DNA from: Hansschlegelia plantiphila
GTDB lineage: Bacteria > Pseudomonadota > Alphaproteobacteria > Rhizobiales > Methylopilaceae
Reading direction: 5' to 3'
Assembly: GCF_027922265.1 (NCBI RefSeq)
Contig: NZ_BSFI01000004.1
Span: 310,001-374,000 of the forward strand
DNA: 64,000 nt
Positions within the stretch are counted from its first letter, which is position 1. The number at the start of each line of letters is the position of its first letter. The position numbers and the translations under genes are program-made. The notes under the pieces are model-generated. The model was not told the DNA's origin. It saw only the letters and a list, made by a program, of their open reading frames with translations, and did no database searches. This document shows positions 1 to 8,094 of this stretch, piece after piece.

Positions 1-3000
1 CGGCCGCGACCGTGCCGACGCCGACCTCGGAGACCAGCTTGACCGAAACGCCGGCCTCGGGGTTCACGTTCTTCAGGTCGTAGATGAGCTGCGCGAGATC
101 CTCGATCGAGTAGATATCGTGGTGCGGCGGCGGCGAAATCAGGCCGACGCCCGGCGTCGAGCGCCGAACCTTGGCGATCGCGGCGTCGACCTTGTGGCCG
201 GGCAGCTGGCCGCCTTCGCCGGGCTTCGCCCCCTGCGCCACCTTGATCTGGATCATGTCGGCGTTGACGAGATACTCGGTCGTCACGCCGAAGCGGCCGG
301 ACGCGACCTGCTTGATCGCCGAGCGCTTCGAATCGCCGTTCGCCATCCGGACGAAGCGCTCGGGCTCCTCGCCGCCTTCGCCGGTGTTCGACTTGCCGCC
401 GATCCGGTTCATGGCGATCGCAAGCGTCTCGTGCGCTTCGCGCGAGATCGATCCGAACGACATGGCCCCGGTGACGAAGCGCTTCACGATCTCGGAAGCC
501 GGCTCGACGTCGTCGAGCGCCACCGCGTCGCGGCCGCGCTCCTCCGCGGTGCGGATGCGGAACAGGCCGCGCAGCGTCAGCAGCCGCTCGGACTGCTGAT
601 TGAGCTCCTGGGCGAAATCCTCGTACTTCGCGAAAGACCGCGTCCGGACTGCGTGCTGGAGATCGGCCACCGATTCCGGCGTCCAGGCGTGGTCCTCGCC
701 GCGAATGCGGTAGCCGTACTCTCCGCCGACGTCGAGCGACGAGCGCAGCACCGGAACGTCCGCGAAGGCGAGCGTGTGGCGCCGCACGGTCTCCTCGGCG
801 ATCTCGGTCAGGCCGACGCCGCCGACGGGGGTCGCGGTGCCGGTGAAGAACCTGTCGACGAACTCCCTGGAGAGCCCGACCGCGTCGAAGATCTGCGCGC
901 CGCAATAGGACTGGTAGGTCGAGATGCCCATCTTGGACATGACCTTGAGCAGGCCCTTGCCGATCGACTTGATGTAGCGCGTGCGCACTTCGGTCGCGTC
1001 GATGCGCTCGGGAAAGTCGAGCGCCTTGTGCATCGAGGCCAGCGTCTCGAAGGCGAGGTAGGGGTTGATCGCCTCCGCGCCATAGCCTGCGAGCACCGCG
1101 AAATGGTGCACCTCGCGCGGTTCGCCGCTCTCGACGACGAGGCCGACCGAGGTTCGTAGGCCCTTGCGGATCAGGTTGTGGTGCACGGCCGCGCAGGCGA
1201 GCGCAGCCGGGATCGCGATCCGGGTGGGGGAGACCAGCCGGTCCGACAGCACGACGATGTTGAAGCCGCCATGGACGGCGGCCTCGGCGCGCTCGCACAG
1301 CCGGTCGATCGCGTCGGCCATGCCGGTCGCACCCTTCTCGGCCGGATAGGTCGTGTCGAGGGTGCGGGTCTGGAAATGGCTTTCCGCCAGATCATCGATC
1401 GCACGGATCTTCTCCAGATCCTCGTTGGTGAGGATCGGCTGGCGCACCTCGAGCCGCTTCTTCTTCGAAGAGCCGTCGAGGTCGAACAGGTTCGGCCGCG
1501 GCCCGATGAACGACACGAGGCTCATCACGAGCTCTTCGCGGATCGGGTCGATCGGCGGGTTCGTCACCTGCGCGAAGTTCTGCTTGAAATAGGTGTAGAG
1601 CAGCTTCGACTTGAGCGAGAGCGCCGACAGCGGCGTGTCGGTGCCCATCGATCCGGTGGCTTCCTGCCCCGTGGTCGCCATCGGCGTCAGCAGGAGCTTG
1701 ACGTCCTCCTGGGTGTAGCCGAACGCCTGCTGGCGATCGAGCAGGCTCGGCTCGCTGCGCGGCCGCGGCGGCGGCGCGTCGGGCAGGTCCTCGAGCACGA
1801 GCTGGGTCTTCTTCAGCCACTCCTTGTAGGGATTGGCGGCCGAAAGCTCGGACTTGATCTCCTCGTCGGAGACGATGCGGCCCTGCTCGAGGTCGATCAG
1901 CAACATGCGGCCGGGCTGCAGCCGCCACTTGCGGATGATCTTGTCCTCGGGAACGGTGAGCACGCCCATTTCGGACGCCATCACGACGAGGTCGTCGTCG
2001 GTCTGGAACCAGCGCGCGGGCCTGAGGCCGTTGCGGTCGAGCGTCGCCCCGATCTGGCGGCCGTCGGTGAAGGCGATCGCCGCCGGGCCGTCCCACGGCT
2101 CCATGATGGCGGCGTGGTACTCGTAGAAAGCGCGGCGCTGGTCGTCCATCAGCGGGTTGCCGGCCCAGGCCTCGGGCACGAGCATCATCACCGCATGGGT
2201 CAGCGAGTAGCCGCCCTGCACCAGGAATTCGAGCGCGTTGTCGAGGCAGGCGGTGTCGGACTGGCCTTCATAGCTGATCGGCCAGAGCTTCGAGATGTCG
2301 TTGCCGTAGAGTTCGCTGTCGACCGACGCCTGACGCGCCGCCATCCAGTTGACGTTGCCGCGCAGCGTGTTGATCTCGCCGTTGTGCGCGACCATCCGGT
2401 AGGGATGGCTGAGCGACCAGGTCGGGAAGGTGTTGGTCGAGAACCTCTGGTGGACGAGCGCGAGCGCGCTCTCGAACCGCTCGTCGCGAAGGTCCGGGTA
2501 ATAGGCCGCGAGCTGGTCGGCGAGGAACATGCCCTTGTAGACGATCGTCCGGCAGGACAGCGACACCGGGTAGTAGCTCGAGCCGCGCGGATCCGCGCCA
2601 TAGATCTCGTTCGAGACCACCTTGCGCAGGATGAACAGCTTGCGCTCGAAATCGTCCTCGCTCTCGATGCCGGCCGAGCGGGCGACGAAGACCTGCCACT
2701 GCGCGGGCTCGGTCGGCTTGACGCTTTCGCCGAGCGAGGAGTTGTCGGTCGGAACCTCGCGCCAGCCGAGGAAGGTCTGGCCTTCGGCCGCGATGACGCG
2801 CTCGAACGTCGCCTTGACGTGTGCGACGGTCTCCGGGTCGCGCGGGATGAAGACGTGGCCGACGGCGTAGCAGCCGGGCTCGGGCAGCGCGAAGCCGAGC
2901 CGCTCGGCTTCGGCGGCGAAGAACCTGTGCGGAATCTGCACCAGCATGCCGGCGCCGTCGCCGGCGCGCGGATCGGCGCCGACGGCGCCGCGATGTTCGA

Positions 3001-3217
3001 GGTTCTCGAGGATGCTGATGCCGTGCTCGATGATCTTGTGGCTCTTGCGGCCCTTCATGTCGCAGACGAAGCCGACGCCGCAGGAATCCTTCTCGTTGCG
3101 CGGATCGTAGAGACCCTGCGCCTCCGGAAGGCCGTCGAGCACAGTCAGCGCGCGGCCGGTAGCGGCCCCGCTCCGCTCCGCGCCGTCGAACGCGCCGTTC
3201 TCGATCATCTTCGTCAT
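1..3217 (-). CDS. gltB: Glutamate synthase (NADPH) large subunit, C-terminus off the left edge
   Basis: This is the large subunit of NADPH-dependent GOGAT, which makes two glutamates from glutamine and 2-oxoglutarate in ammonia assimilation. About 1072 of the usual ~1500 residues are visible. The N-terminal nucleophile lies in the motif SCGVGF near residue 46, so the residues before it are a short propeptide removed during maturation. The class II amidotransferase domain follows (HQRFSTNTFPTWSL, NGEINTLRGN), then the central domain and the start of the FMN-binding synthase domain (GGEEPERF, GEGGQLPGHKV, SPPPHHDIYSIEDL). I chose the ATG at 3217 because GGAG precedes it. An in-frame ATG 12 bases upstream is the alternative. 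The small subunit gene gltD is not in the window. Confidence 0.97.
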   Translation of the reverse strand, partial: MTKMIENGAFDGAERSGAATGRALTVLDGLPEAQGLYDPRNEKDSCGVGFVCDMKGRKSHKIIEHGISILENLEHRGAVGADPRAGDGAGMLVQIPHRFFAAEAERLGFALPEPGCYAVGHVFIPRDPETVAHVKATFERVIAAEGQTFLGWREVPTDNSSLGESVKPTEPAQWQVFVARSAGIESEDDFERKLFILRKVVSNEIYGADPRGSSYYPVSLSCRTIVYKGMFLADQLAAYYPDLRDERFESALALVHQRFSTNTFPTWSLSHPYRMVAHNGEINTLRGNVNWMAARQASVDSELYGNDISKLWPISYEGQSDTACLDNALEFLVQGGYSLTHAVMMLVPEAWAGNPLMDDQRRAFYEYHAAIMEPWDGPAAIAFTDGRQIGATLDRNGLRPARWFQTDDDLVVMASEMGVLTVPEDKIIRKWRLQPGRMLLIDLEQGRIVSDEEIKSELSAANPYKEWLKKTQLVLEDLPDAPPPRPRSEPSLLDRQQAFGYTQEDVKLLLTPMATTGQEATGSMGTDTPLSALSLKSKLLYTYFKQNFAQVTNPPIDPIREELVMSLVSFIGPRPNLFDLDGSSKKKRLEVRQPILTNEDLEKIRAIDDLAESHFQTRTLDTTYPAEKGATGMADAIDRLCERAEAAVHGGFNIVVLSDRLVSPTRIAIPAALACAAVHHNLIRKGLRTSVGLVVESGEPREVHHFAVLAGYGAEAINPYLAFETLASMHKALDFPERIDATEVRTRYIKSIGKGLLKVMSKMGISTYQSYCGAQIFDAVGLSREFVDRFFTGTATPVGGVGLTEIAEETVRRHTLAFADVPVLRSSLDVGGEYGYRIRGEDHAWTPESVADLQHAVRTRSFAKYEDFAQELNQQSERLLTLRGLFRIRTAEERGRDAVALDDVEPASEIVKRFVTGAMSFGSISREAHETLAIAMNRIGGKSNTGEGGEEPERFVRMANGDSKRSAIKQVASGRFGVTTEYLVNADMIQIKVAQGAKPGEGGQLPGHKVDAAIAKVRRSTPGVGLISPPPHHDIYSIEDLAQLIYDLKNVNPEAGVSVKLVSEVGVGTVAA

Positions 3218-3693
3218 GGTCAGCTCCATGATCCCCGGAGGCCGCCCGCCCCCATAGACCGCTTGCATGGCCGGACGGCGCGCCTGATTCCCAGACGACC
3301 GAAGCCGCGGCGGCCAAGACCCCACAAGGAGCCCCACCACCGCGCCTCAAGCGCCGATTGAATTTCAGAACCGCGCCGTCACGCAAATGGACAGTCTTGC
3401 TGTCCTATCTGGTGATCCGGGACGTATCAGAAAAGGGTTGGCCGGTAAAGCGCCGACGTCAAGGGGCGGCGGCGAGGACGGGCGACGGACGCGAGGCGTT
3501 CGGGAGCGCTGGTCGCCGCCATGCTTTGCGCGCGGGGGTGACGGCGAGGGCGCGCTCTGGACATCATCGCCGGCGGTTGCGTATCGGGTCGTGAGCTCGC
3601 TTTACAACGCCCGTGACTTCGCAGCTTCGAATGATGGGCTCGATGCGCCGGCTTTTTGTCGCCGCACCATCGTCACCTTAGGATCGCCGCGTC
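3218..3693. other. Intergenic region between divergent gltB and the aldolase gene
   Basis: This 476-base spacer must carry the promoters of both divergent genes. Open frames cross it but lack ribosome binding sites and recognisable products. I could not identify a promoter or structured RNA with confidence. Confidence 0.5.
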
Positions 3694-4794
3694 ATGAACC
3701 TCACCAGCGACAACATCGCGCCGGCCCATCATTCGGTGCTCTCCGCGCTCGGCGCCGTGAACGCCGGCTCGTCCGCGCCGTACGGAAAGGACGAGGTGAC
3801 CGCTCAGGTCGAGGAGCTGCTCGCCGGGATATTCGAGTGCGAGGTCGGGGTGTTCCTCGTCACAACGGGGACCGCGTCTAACGCCCTGGCGCTGGCGCAG
3901 ATGACGCCGCCGTGGGGCGCGATCATCGCCCATTCCGAAGCGCACGTGCTTCACGACGAGTGCGGGGCGCCGGAGTTCTTCAGCAATGGCGCGAAGATGG
4001 TCGGGCTGCCCGGGGTCGACGGCAAGATCACGGCGGACGGGCTGCGCGCCTTGCTCGCCCGCGATTATTGGACGCCGCCGACCCATGTCACGCCGTCCGC
4101 CGTCACGCTGTCGCAGGCGACCGAGGCGGGCACCGTCTACCGGCCGGGCGAGATCGCGGCGATCGCCGAGGTCGCCCGTGACCGCGGTCTGCGGGTGCAC
4201 ATGGACGGCGCGCGGTTCGCGAACGCGGTGGCGGCCGTCGGCGTGTCGCCCGCCGAGATGACATGGCGGGCCGGCGTCGAGGCGCTCTCCTTCGGATTCA
4301 CCAAGAACGGCGCCATGGCGGCGGAGGCGGTCGTGCTGTTCGCGCCCGACCTCATCCGTAACCTCGCCGAGCGTCGCAAGCGGGGAGGGCACCTCTGGTC
4401 GAAGGGCCGCTTCATCGCGGCGCAGGCGGCGGCGCTGCTGGAGGACGGGCTGTGGCTGAAGCTCGCCCATCAGGCGAACGCGCAGGCCGCGCGGCTTGCG
4501 CTAGGCCTTGAGGCGCGGGGCCTGAAGACGGCGTTCCCAGTGGAGGCGAACGAGGTGTTCGCGCATCTGCCGGCCGCCACCCACGAAGCGCTGAAGGCGC
4601 AGGGGGTCGGCTACTATGTCTGGTCGAGCGATTCGATCGCCCCCCACCGTGCGGGCGGGGCCGACGAGGTGATCGCCCGCCTGATCTGCTCGTTCGCCAC
4701 CGAGCCCCAGGAGATCGACGCCTTCCTGGCCGCGATCGACGGCGCCGGAGCGCAGAAAAAGGCGTCCCGGTCTCCCGGGACGCCCCTGTTCTAG
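3694..4794 (+). CDS. ltaE: Low-specificity L-threonine aldolase / beta-eliminating lyase family
   Basis: A PLP-dependent fold type I enzyme of 366 residues, expected to cleave L-threonine or L-allo-threonine to glycine and acetaldehyde in the cytosol. The family pattern is clear. An N-terminal substrate loop (NAGSSAPYGKD) is followed by the glycine-rich cofactor segment TTGTASNALAL. HMDGARFANA carries the Asp that holds the pyridine nitrogen, and SFGFTKNGAMAAE contains the Schiff-base lysine, K204. A Shine-Dalgarno-like AGGA sits about nine bases before the ATG. The last dozen codons are part of a hairpin that acts as the terminator of the convergent hsp20 gene, so the C-terminal tail may be non-conserved. 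Confidence 0.9.
   Translation: MNLTSDNIAPAHHSVLSALGAVNAGSSAPYGKDEVTAQVEELLAGIFECEVGVFLVTTGTASNALALAQMTPPWGAIIAHSEAHVLHDECGAPEFFSNGAKMVGLPGVDGKITADGLRALLARDYWTPPTHVTPSAVTLSQATEAGTVYRPGEIAAIAEVARDRGLRVHMDGARFANAVAAVGVSPAEMTWRAGVEALSFGFTKNGAMAAEAVVLFAPDLIRNLAERRKRGGHLWSKGRFIAAQAAALLEDGLWLKLAHQANAQAARLALGLEARGLKTAFPVEANEVFAHLPAATHEALKAQGVGYYVWSSDSIAPHRAGGADEVIARLICSFATEPQEIDAFLAAIDGAGAQKKASRSPGTPLF
4755..4784 (-). terminator. Intrinsic terminator of hsp20, inside the aldolase 3' end
   Basis: The arms GGCGTCCCGG and CCGGGACGCC form a perfect 10-bp stem with a TCTC loop at 4761-4784. Read on the minus strand it is followed by five U residues. It lies about 30 bases past the hsp20 stop and overlaps the final codons of the aldolase gene. 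Confidence 0.8.
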
Positions 4795-4816
4795 GATCGG
4801 TCCGTCGAGAACCCGA

Positions 4817-5293
4817 TCAGGCGGCCTGCGCCTGCGGCTCGACGACCTTGGCGTCGATCGCCTTCGCCGCGCCGGAGCCGATCGGAATCGAGCGCGGCTT
4901 CTTCGCTTCAGGCACCTCGCGGACGAGCTCGACATGGAGCAGGCCGTTCTCGAGGCTCGCGCCGGTCACCTGGACGTGGTCGGCGAGCTGGAAGCGTCGC
5001 TCGAAGGCGCGGGCGGCGATGCCCTGATGGAGCACCTCGCTCGTGCGCTCCTCTGCGGCCTTCTCGCCGCGCACGGTGAGCGCGCTCTCGCGCACCTCGA
5101 TGTTGAGATCCTGCTCGCCGAAGCCGGCGACCGCTATGGTGATGCGGTAGGCGTTCTCGGCGGTGCGTTCGATGTTGTAGGGCGGGTACCCCGGAGCGGC
5201 GTTCTCCGAGTTCGCGGCTCCGTCGAGCAGCGCGAACAGGCGGTCGAAACCGACGGTCGAACGATAAAGCGGGGCGAGGTCGTAGCTGCGCAT
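4817..5293 (-). CDS. ibpA: Small heat-shock protein, Hsp20/IbpA family
   Basis: An ATP-independent holdase chaperone of 158 residues that binds unfolding proteins. The N-terminus MRSYDLAPLYRSTVGFDRLF is typical of rhizobial class A IbpA proteins. It is followed by an alpha-crystallin domain (YPPYNIER, ITIAVAGF, LTVRGEK, FERRFQLADHV, ASLENGLLHVEL) and a C-terminal I-x-I-type motif (RSIPIG). The open frame extends eight codons upstream, but the strong GGAGG lies seven bases before the ATG at 5293, so I start there. The 5' leader looks like a ROSE RNA thermometer, so translation should rise with temperature. Confidence 0.95.
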   Translation of the reverse strand: MRSYDLAPLYRSTVGFDRLFALLDGAANSENAAPGYPPYNIERTAENAYRITIAVAGFGEQDLNIEVRESALTVRGEKAAEERTSEVLHQGIAARAFERRFQLADHVQVTGASLENGLLHVELVREVPEAKKPRSIPIGSGAAKAIDAKVVEPQAQAA

Positions 5294-5380
5294 GTCATAT
5301 CCTCCAAAGAGCGACACGATGTCGGCCCGCCATATGGCCGGGCCGTTTTCAAAGCCGTCGCAGCCGTTTTGGCCTGCGAC
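5294..5380 (-). promoter_or_regulatory. ROSE-type RNA thermometer in the hsp20 5' leader
   Basis: Just before the start codon the minus strand reads TCGCTCTTTGGAGGATATG. This matches the ROSE core, in which U(U/C)GCU pairs with the Shine-Dalgarno GGAGGA. Two further hairpins lie upstream in the leader, one at 5323-5345 (arms CGGCCCG and CGGGCCG) and one at 5357-5380 (arms GTCGCAG and CTGCGAC). Several hairpins ending in one that masks the ribosome site is the known ROSE architecture of rhizobial small heat-shock genes. The exact 5' end is not determined. Confidence 0.8.
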
Positions 5381-5496
5381 GAAGCTGAGGTGGTGACGTG
5401 CCCGGCGGCGTTCAAGAGCGTGTTCGCGGATCGGAAACGCCCCGTCTGCTAAGACCGTCGGGCGGCCCTCGCGCCGCCTCGCCGAGGCCTGTTCCG

Positions 5497-6495
5497 ATGC
5501 CGTCCACGCTGTTTCGACTGAACAGAATGCCGCCGCGTTCGGTGCGCGAGGGACTGGTCGCGGCGCCGGGCCTTGCGCTTCCGGCGGGCGCGAGATCCCG
5601 CACGCTGACCTCCGCCGACGGCGTGCTGTTGCGGTCGGCGTTCTGGAAGCCGGACGGCGCCGCGCGCGGCACGGTCTGCCTGTTCCACGGCCGCGTGGAG
5701 TTCATCGAAAAATACGGCGAGGTCATAGGCGACCTGCTGGCCCGGGGTTTCGCGGTCGCGACGCTCGATTTCCGTGGGCAGGGCGGCTCGCAGCGGCTGC
5801 TGTCGAACCCGCTGAAGGGTCATGTCCGCGATTTCGCCGAGTACCGCGCCGACGCCGAGGCGCTTATGCGTCAGGTCGTGCTCACCGACTGTCCGTCGCC
5901 TTACTTCGCGCTCGGCCATTCGATGTCGGCGCCCGTCATCCTGTCGCTCGCGGCCAGGCAGCCGCAGTGGTTCGAGCGCCTCGTGCTGGTCGGGCCGATG
6001 ATAGGTCTGCCGCTCGCCCGCGCCGGCTTCATCGCGCGCGGCCTCGCGACCGGCCTCGGCGGCGTCGGCTTCGCCGGCGCCTTCATCCCAAGCGGAACCA
6101 ACCGGGTGATGCCGCTCGGCGCCTTCGAAGGCAATCCGGTGACGTCGGATCCCGCGCGCTACGCGGTGGCCGCCGCCGTGATCACGGAAGCGCCGGAGCT
6201 TGCGATCGCCTCGCCGACCATCGGATGGGTCCATGCCGCCTTTCGGGCGATGACGGCGACGGCCTCCCCGGGCGCGCCCGAGTCGTTGCGGACCCCGACG
6301 TTGATCATGACGGCGGGCGACGACCGCATCGTCGACGCAGTCGCGAGCGAGCGCTTTGCGCGACGGGTCCGCGGCGGCGGCCATCTGCTGCTGCGCGGCG
6401 CGCGCCACGAGATCATGATGGAGCGCGACGAGATCCGCGATCTGTTCTGGGCGGCGTTCGACGCCTTCGTGCCCGGCCGGCGCGAACTGGCCTGA
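5497..6495 (+). CDS. Alpha/beta hydrolase, monoacylglycerol lipase / lysophospholipase-like
   Basis: A 332-residue serine hydrolase of the Hydrolase_4 (PldB/MGLL) type, expected to release fatty acids from monoacylglycerols or lysophospholipids. It shows LFHGRVEFIEKY near the oxyanion region and LDFRGQGGSQR, a family signature. The nucleophile elbow is GHSMSAP, the acid residue lies in AGDDRIVD, and the catalytic His is in GARHEIMME. The frame is open for 33 codons upstream, but the ATG at 5497 gives the normal N-terminus. The hsp20 leader is divergent. There is no clear signal peptide, so it is probably cytosolic or peripheral to the inner membrane. Confidence 0.85.
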   Translation: MPSTLFRLNRMPPRSVREGLVAAPGLALPAGARSRTLTSADGVLLRSAFWKPDGAARGTVCLFHGRVEFIEKYGEVIGDLLARGFAVATLDFRGQGGSQRLLSNPLKGHVRDFAEYRADAEALMRQVVLTDCPSPYFALGHSMSAPVILSLAARQPQWFERLVLVGPMIGLPLARAGFIARGLATGLGGVGFAGAFIPSGTNRVMPLGAFEGNPVTSDPARYAVAAAVITEAPELAIASPTIGWVHAAFRAMTATASPGAPESLRTPTLIMTAGDDRIVDAVASERFARRVRGGGHLLLRGARHEIMMERDEIRDLFWAAFDAFVPGRRELA

Positions 6496-6504
6496 AGACC
6501 TGCG

Positions 6505-6927
6505 TCAGCGCGCCAGCGGGTCGGGGCCGTAGCGGTTCGGCCCGCGCGTGCCACGGGCGAAGCCGAGATAGACGAACAGCGTGAGGCTGACGACGCCGGC
6601 GAATACGGAGATCGAGATCGGCGCCAGGCTGAACTCCCCGGCGTAGGAGCCGACCGCCGCCGCGGCGCCGATGGCGAGGCCGACCCAGCCGTTGCGGCCG
6701 AGGTCATGGAAACGGCGAACGATCAGGGACGCGCCGGCGAACGCGCCGACGGCGAAGGCGGCGAGCGAGAACAGCAGCACGCCGAACGCGCCGTAGGGCT
6801 GACTGATCGCCGCCAGTCCGCCGAGGGCGGCGCATACCGCCGCTGCGGCGATCGATCGAGCCCAGTAGGTCAACCGGGGAAGGCGGCCCGAGAAGGACAG
6901 ATAGTTCCGAGCGAGCCGCGAGAGCAT
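6505..6927 (-). CDS. DUF805 family inner-membrane protein
   Basis: A 140-residue protein with about four hydrophobic helices. The DUF805 signatures are all present: FSGRLPRLTYW at the N-terminus, VRRFHDLGRNGW in the middle, and GTRGPNRYGPDP at the end. Its molecular role is unknown. It starts 15 bases after the stop of hisN on the same strand and is probably co-transcribed with it. Confidence 0.88.
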   Translation of the reverse strand: MLSRLARNYLSFSGRLPRLTYWARSIAAAAVCAALGGLAAISQPYGAFGVLLFSLAAFAVGAFAGASLIVRRFHDLGRNGWVGLAIGAAAAVGSYAGEFSLAPISISVFAGVVSLTLFVYLGFARGTRGPNRYGPDPLAR

Positions 6928-6942
6928 TCGGATCGAACCGGT

Positions 6943-7728
6943 TTAGCGCCGCGCCAGGCGCTCGATCGCAGCGTCGTGCAGGCGCCTGTCGCCCGCGGCG
7001 ACGATCCTCCCGCCGTTCGTCGCCGGCCCTCCGTCCCAGGTCGTGATGACGCCGCCGGCGCCTTCGACGATCGGAATCAGAGCGACGATGTCGAAGGGCT
7101 TCAGGTCGGCTTCGATGATCAGGTCGACATGGCCGGACGCGAGCATGGCGTAGGCGTAGCAGTCGGCGCTCCAGCGGGTCAGCTTGACCTCGCCTGCGAC
7201 GCCGTCGAACGCATCGCGCTCGTCGCCCGTGAACATGGTGGGCGATGTCGACATCAGCATCGCGTCGCCGAGGGTCTTGCAGGGCCGCGTCCGCAGCGTC
7301 CGATCGCCGCCGCGCCCGCGATAGGTCGCGCTCATGCCGTCGCCGGAGAAGCGCTCGCCGATGAACGGCTGGTGCATCAGGCCGAAGCACGGCGCGCCGC
7401 CGCGCATCAGGCCGATCAGCGTGCCCCAGACCGGCATGCCCAGGATGAAAGAGCGGGTGCCGTCGATCGGATCGAGCACCCAAACGAACTCGGCGTCCTT
7501 CGACTCGTCGCCGAACTCCTCGCCGATCACGCCATGTTCGGGAAAGGTGTCGCGGATCAACGTCCGCATCACGCTCTCGCCGGCGCGGTCGGCGGCGGTG
7601 ACCGGGTCGAACACCGCGCCGCGGCTCTTGTCCTCGACCCCGATCGAGGTGCGGAAGAAGGGAAGGATCGCCTCGCCGGAGGCGATCGCAAGGCGATCGA
7701 CGAATGCTGCGAAATCAACGGCCGTCAT
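6943..7728 (-). CDS. hisN: Histidinol-phosphatase, inositol monophosphatase family
   Basis: A 261-residue Mg-dependent phosphatase expected to dephosphorylate L-histidinol phosphate, the penultimate step of histidine synthesis. It has GEEFG, DPIDGTRSFILGMPVWG for metal binding, RWSADCYAYAMLASG, and DLKPFDIVALIPIVEGAGG with the second metal-binding Asp. The Arg after DPIDGT and the DCYAYAMLASG pattern favour the HisN subgroup over inositol or CysQ phosphatases. In rhizobial genomes hisN lies beside an N-formylglutamate amidohydrolase gene and cpdR, as here. Confidence 0.87.
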   Translation of the reverse strand: MTAVDFAAFVDRLAIASGEAILPFFRTSIGVEDKSRGAVFDPVTAADRAGESVMRTLIRDTFPEHGVIGEEFGDESKDAEFVWVLDPIDGTRSFILGMPVWGTLIGLMRGGAPCFGLMHQPFIGERFSGDGMSATYRGRGGDRTLRTRPCKTLGDAMLMSTSPTMFTGDERDAFDGVAGEVKLTRWSADCYAYAMLASGHVDLIIEADLKPFDIVALIPIVEGAGGVITTWDGGPATNGGRIVAAGDRRLHDAAIERLARR

Positions 7729-7812
7729 GCGGATGAAGCTCCCGATCGCGACGCGATTCGGCGCAGACCCGCGCCGTGTATATGGCCGTTACCCCGTCAT
7801 GCTGCGGCGCGC

Positions 7813-7856
7813 AAAAAAATCGCCGGATAATGCGACAGGCGGTCGCATCCGGCGAT
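7813..7856 (-). terminator. Strong intrinsic terminator, minus strand
   Basis: ATCGCCGG pairs with CCGGCGAT, and ATGCGAC with GTCGCAT, giving a 15-bp stem with a three-base bulge and a five-base loop. Seven U residues follow on the minus strand. It ends the hutG transcript and whatever lies between hutG and hisN. Confidence 0.85.
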
Positions 7857-7972
7857 GATCGAGATTAGCACTTGCTTTTTGTGCGGCGCGGCCGCATCTT
7901 TTTGCAGCGCGGCATTGCGATCTTCCATCGCAGCGCCGCTGCCCTCCTTGGGCGTTTCCTCCCTAGACTTAA

Positions 7973-8006
7973 GGGCCGTTCGCTTTCGCGGGCGGCCCCT
8001 TTTTTT
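7973..8006 (+). terminator. Intrinsic terminator, plus strand, with no obvious upstream gene
   Basis: An 11-bp stem (GGGCCGTTCGC against GCGGGCGGCCC, two G-U pairs) with loop TTTC is followed by seven U residues on the plus strand. No plus-strand protein gene precedes it, so it may end a small or antisense RNA. Confidence 0.65.
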
Positions 8007-8094
8007 GGTCTTAGGTCCAGGCGACGGGACATTGTCCCCATCCCGACGGCATTGCAAGGATTTTCCTATCAGACGATAGGAGCAGGGTTGACGG

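Larger units (their letters stand above)
7729..8094. other. Region between hutG and hisN with two strong hairpins and ambiguous small ORFs
   Basis: This 366-base gap holds a minus-strand terminator (7813-7856) and a plus-strand terminator (7973-8006). Two overlapping minus-strand frames are possible. One begins at an ATG at 8030 and ends with TAA at 7865, just before the terminator. It encodes 55 very basic residues but uses many rare codons. The other runs to 7797 through the terminator and encodes KKRGRPRKR, an AT-hook-like motif, with ordinary codon use but no convincing start. Neither can be called as a gene. A small RNA ending at 8006 on the plus strand is also possible. Confidence 0.4.
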
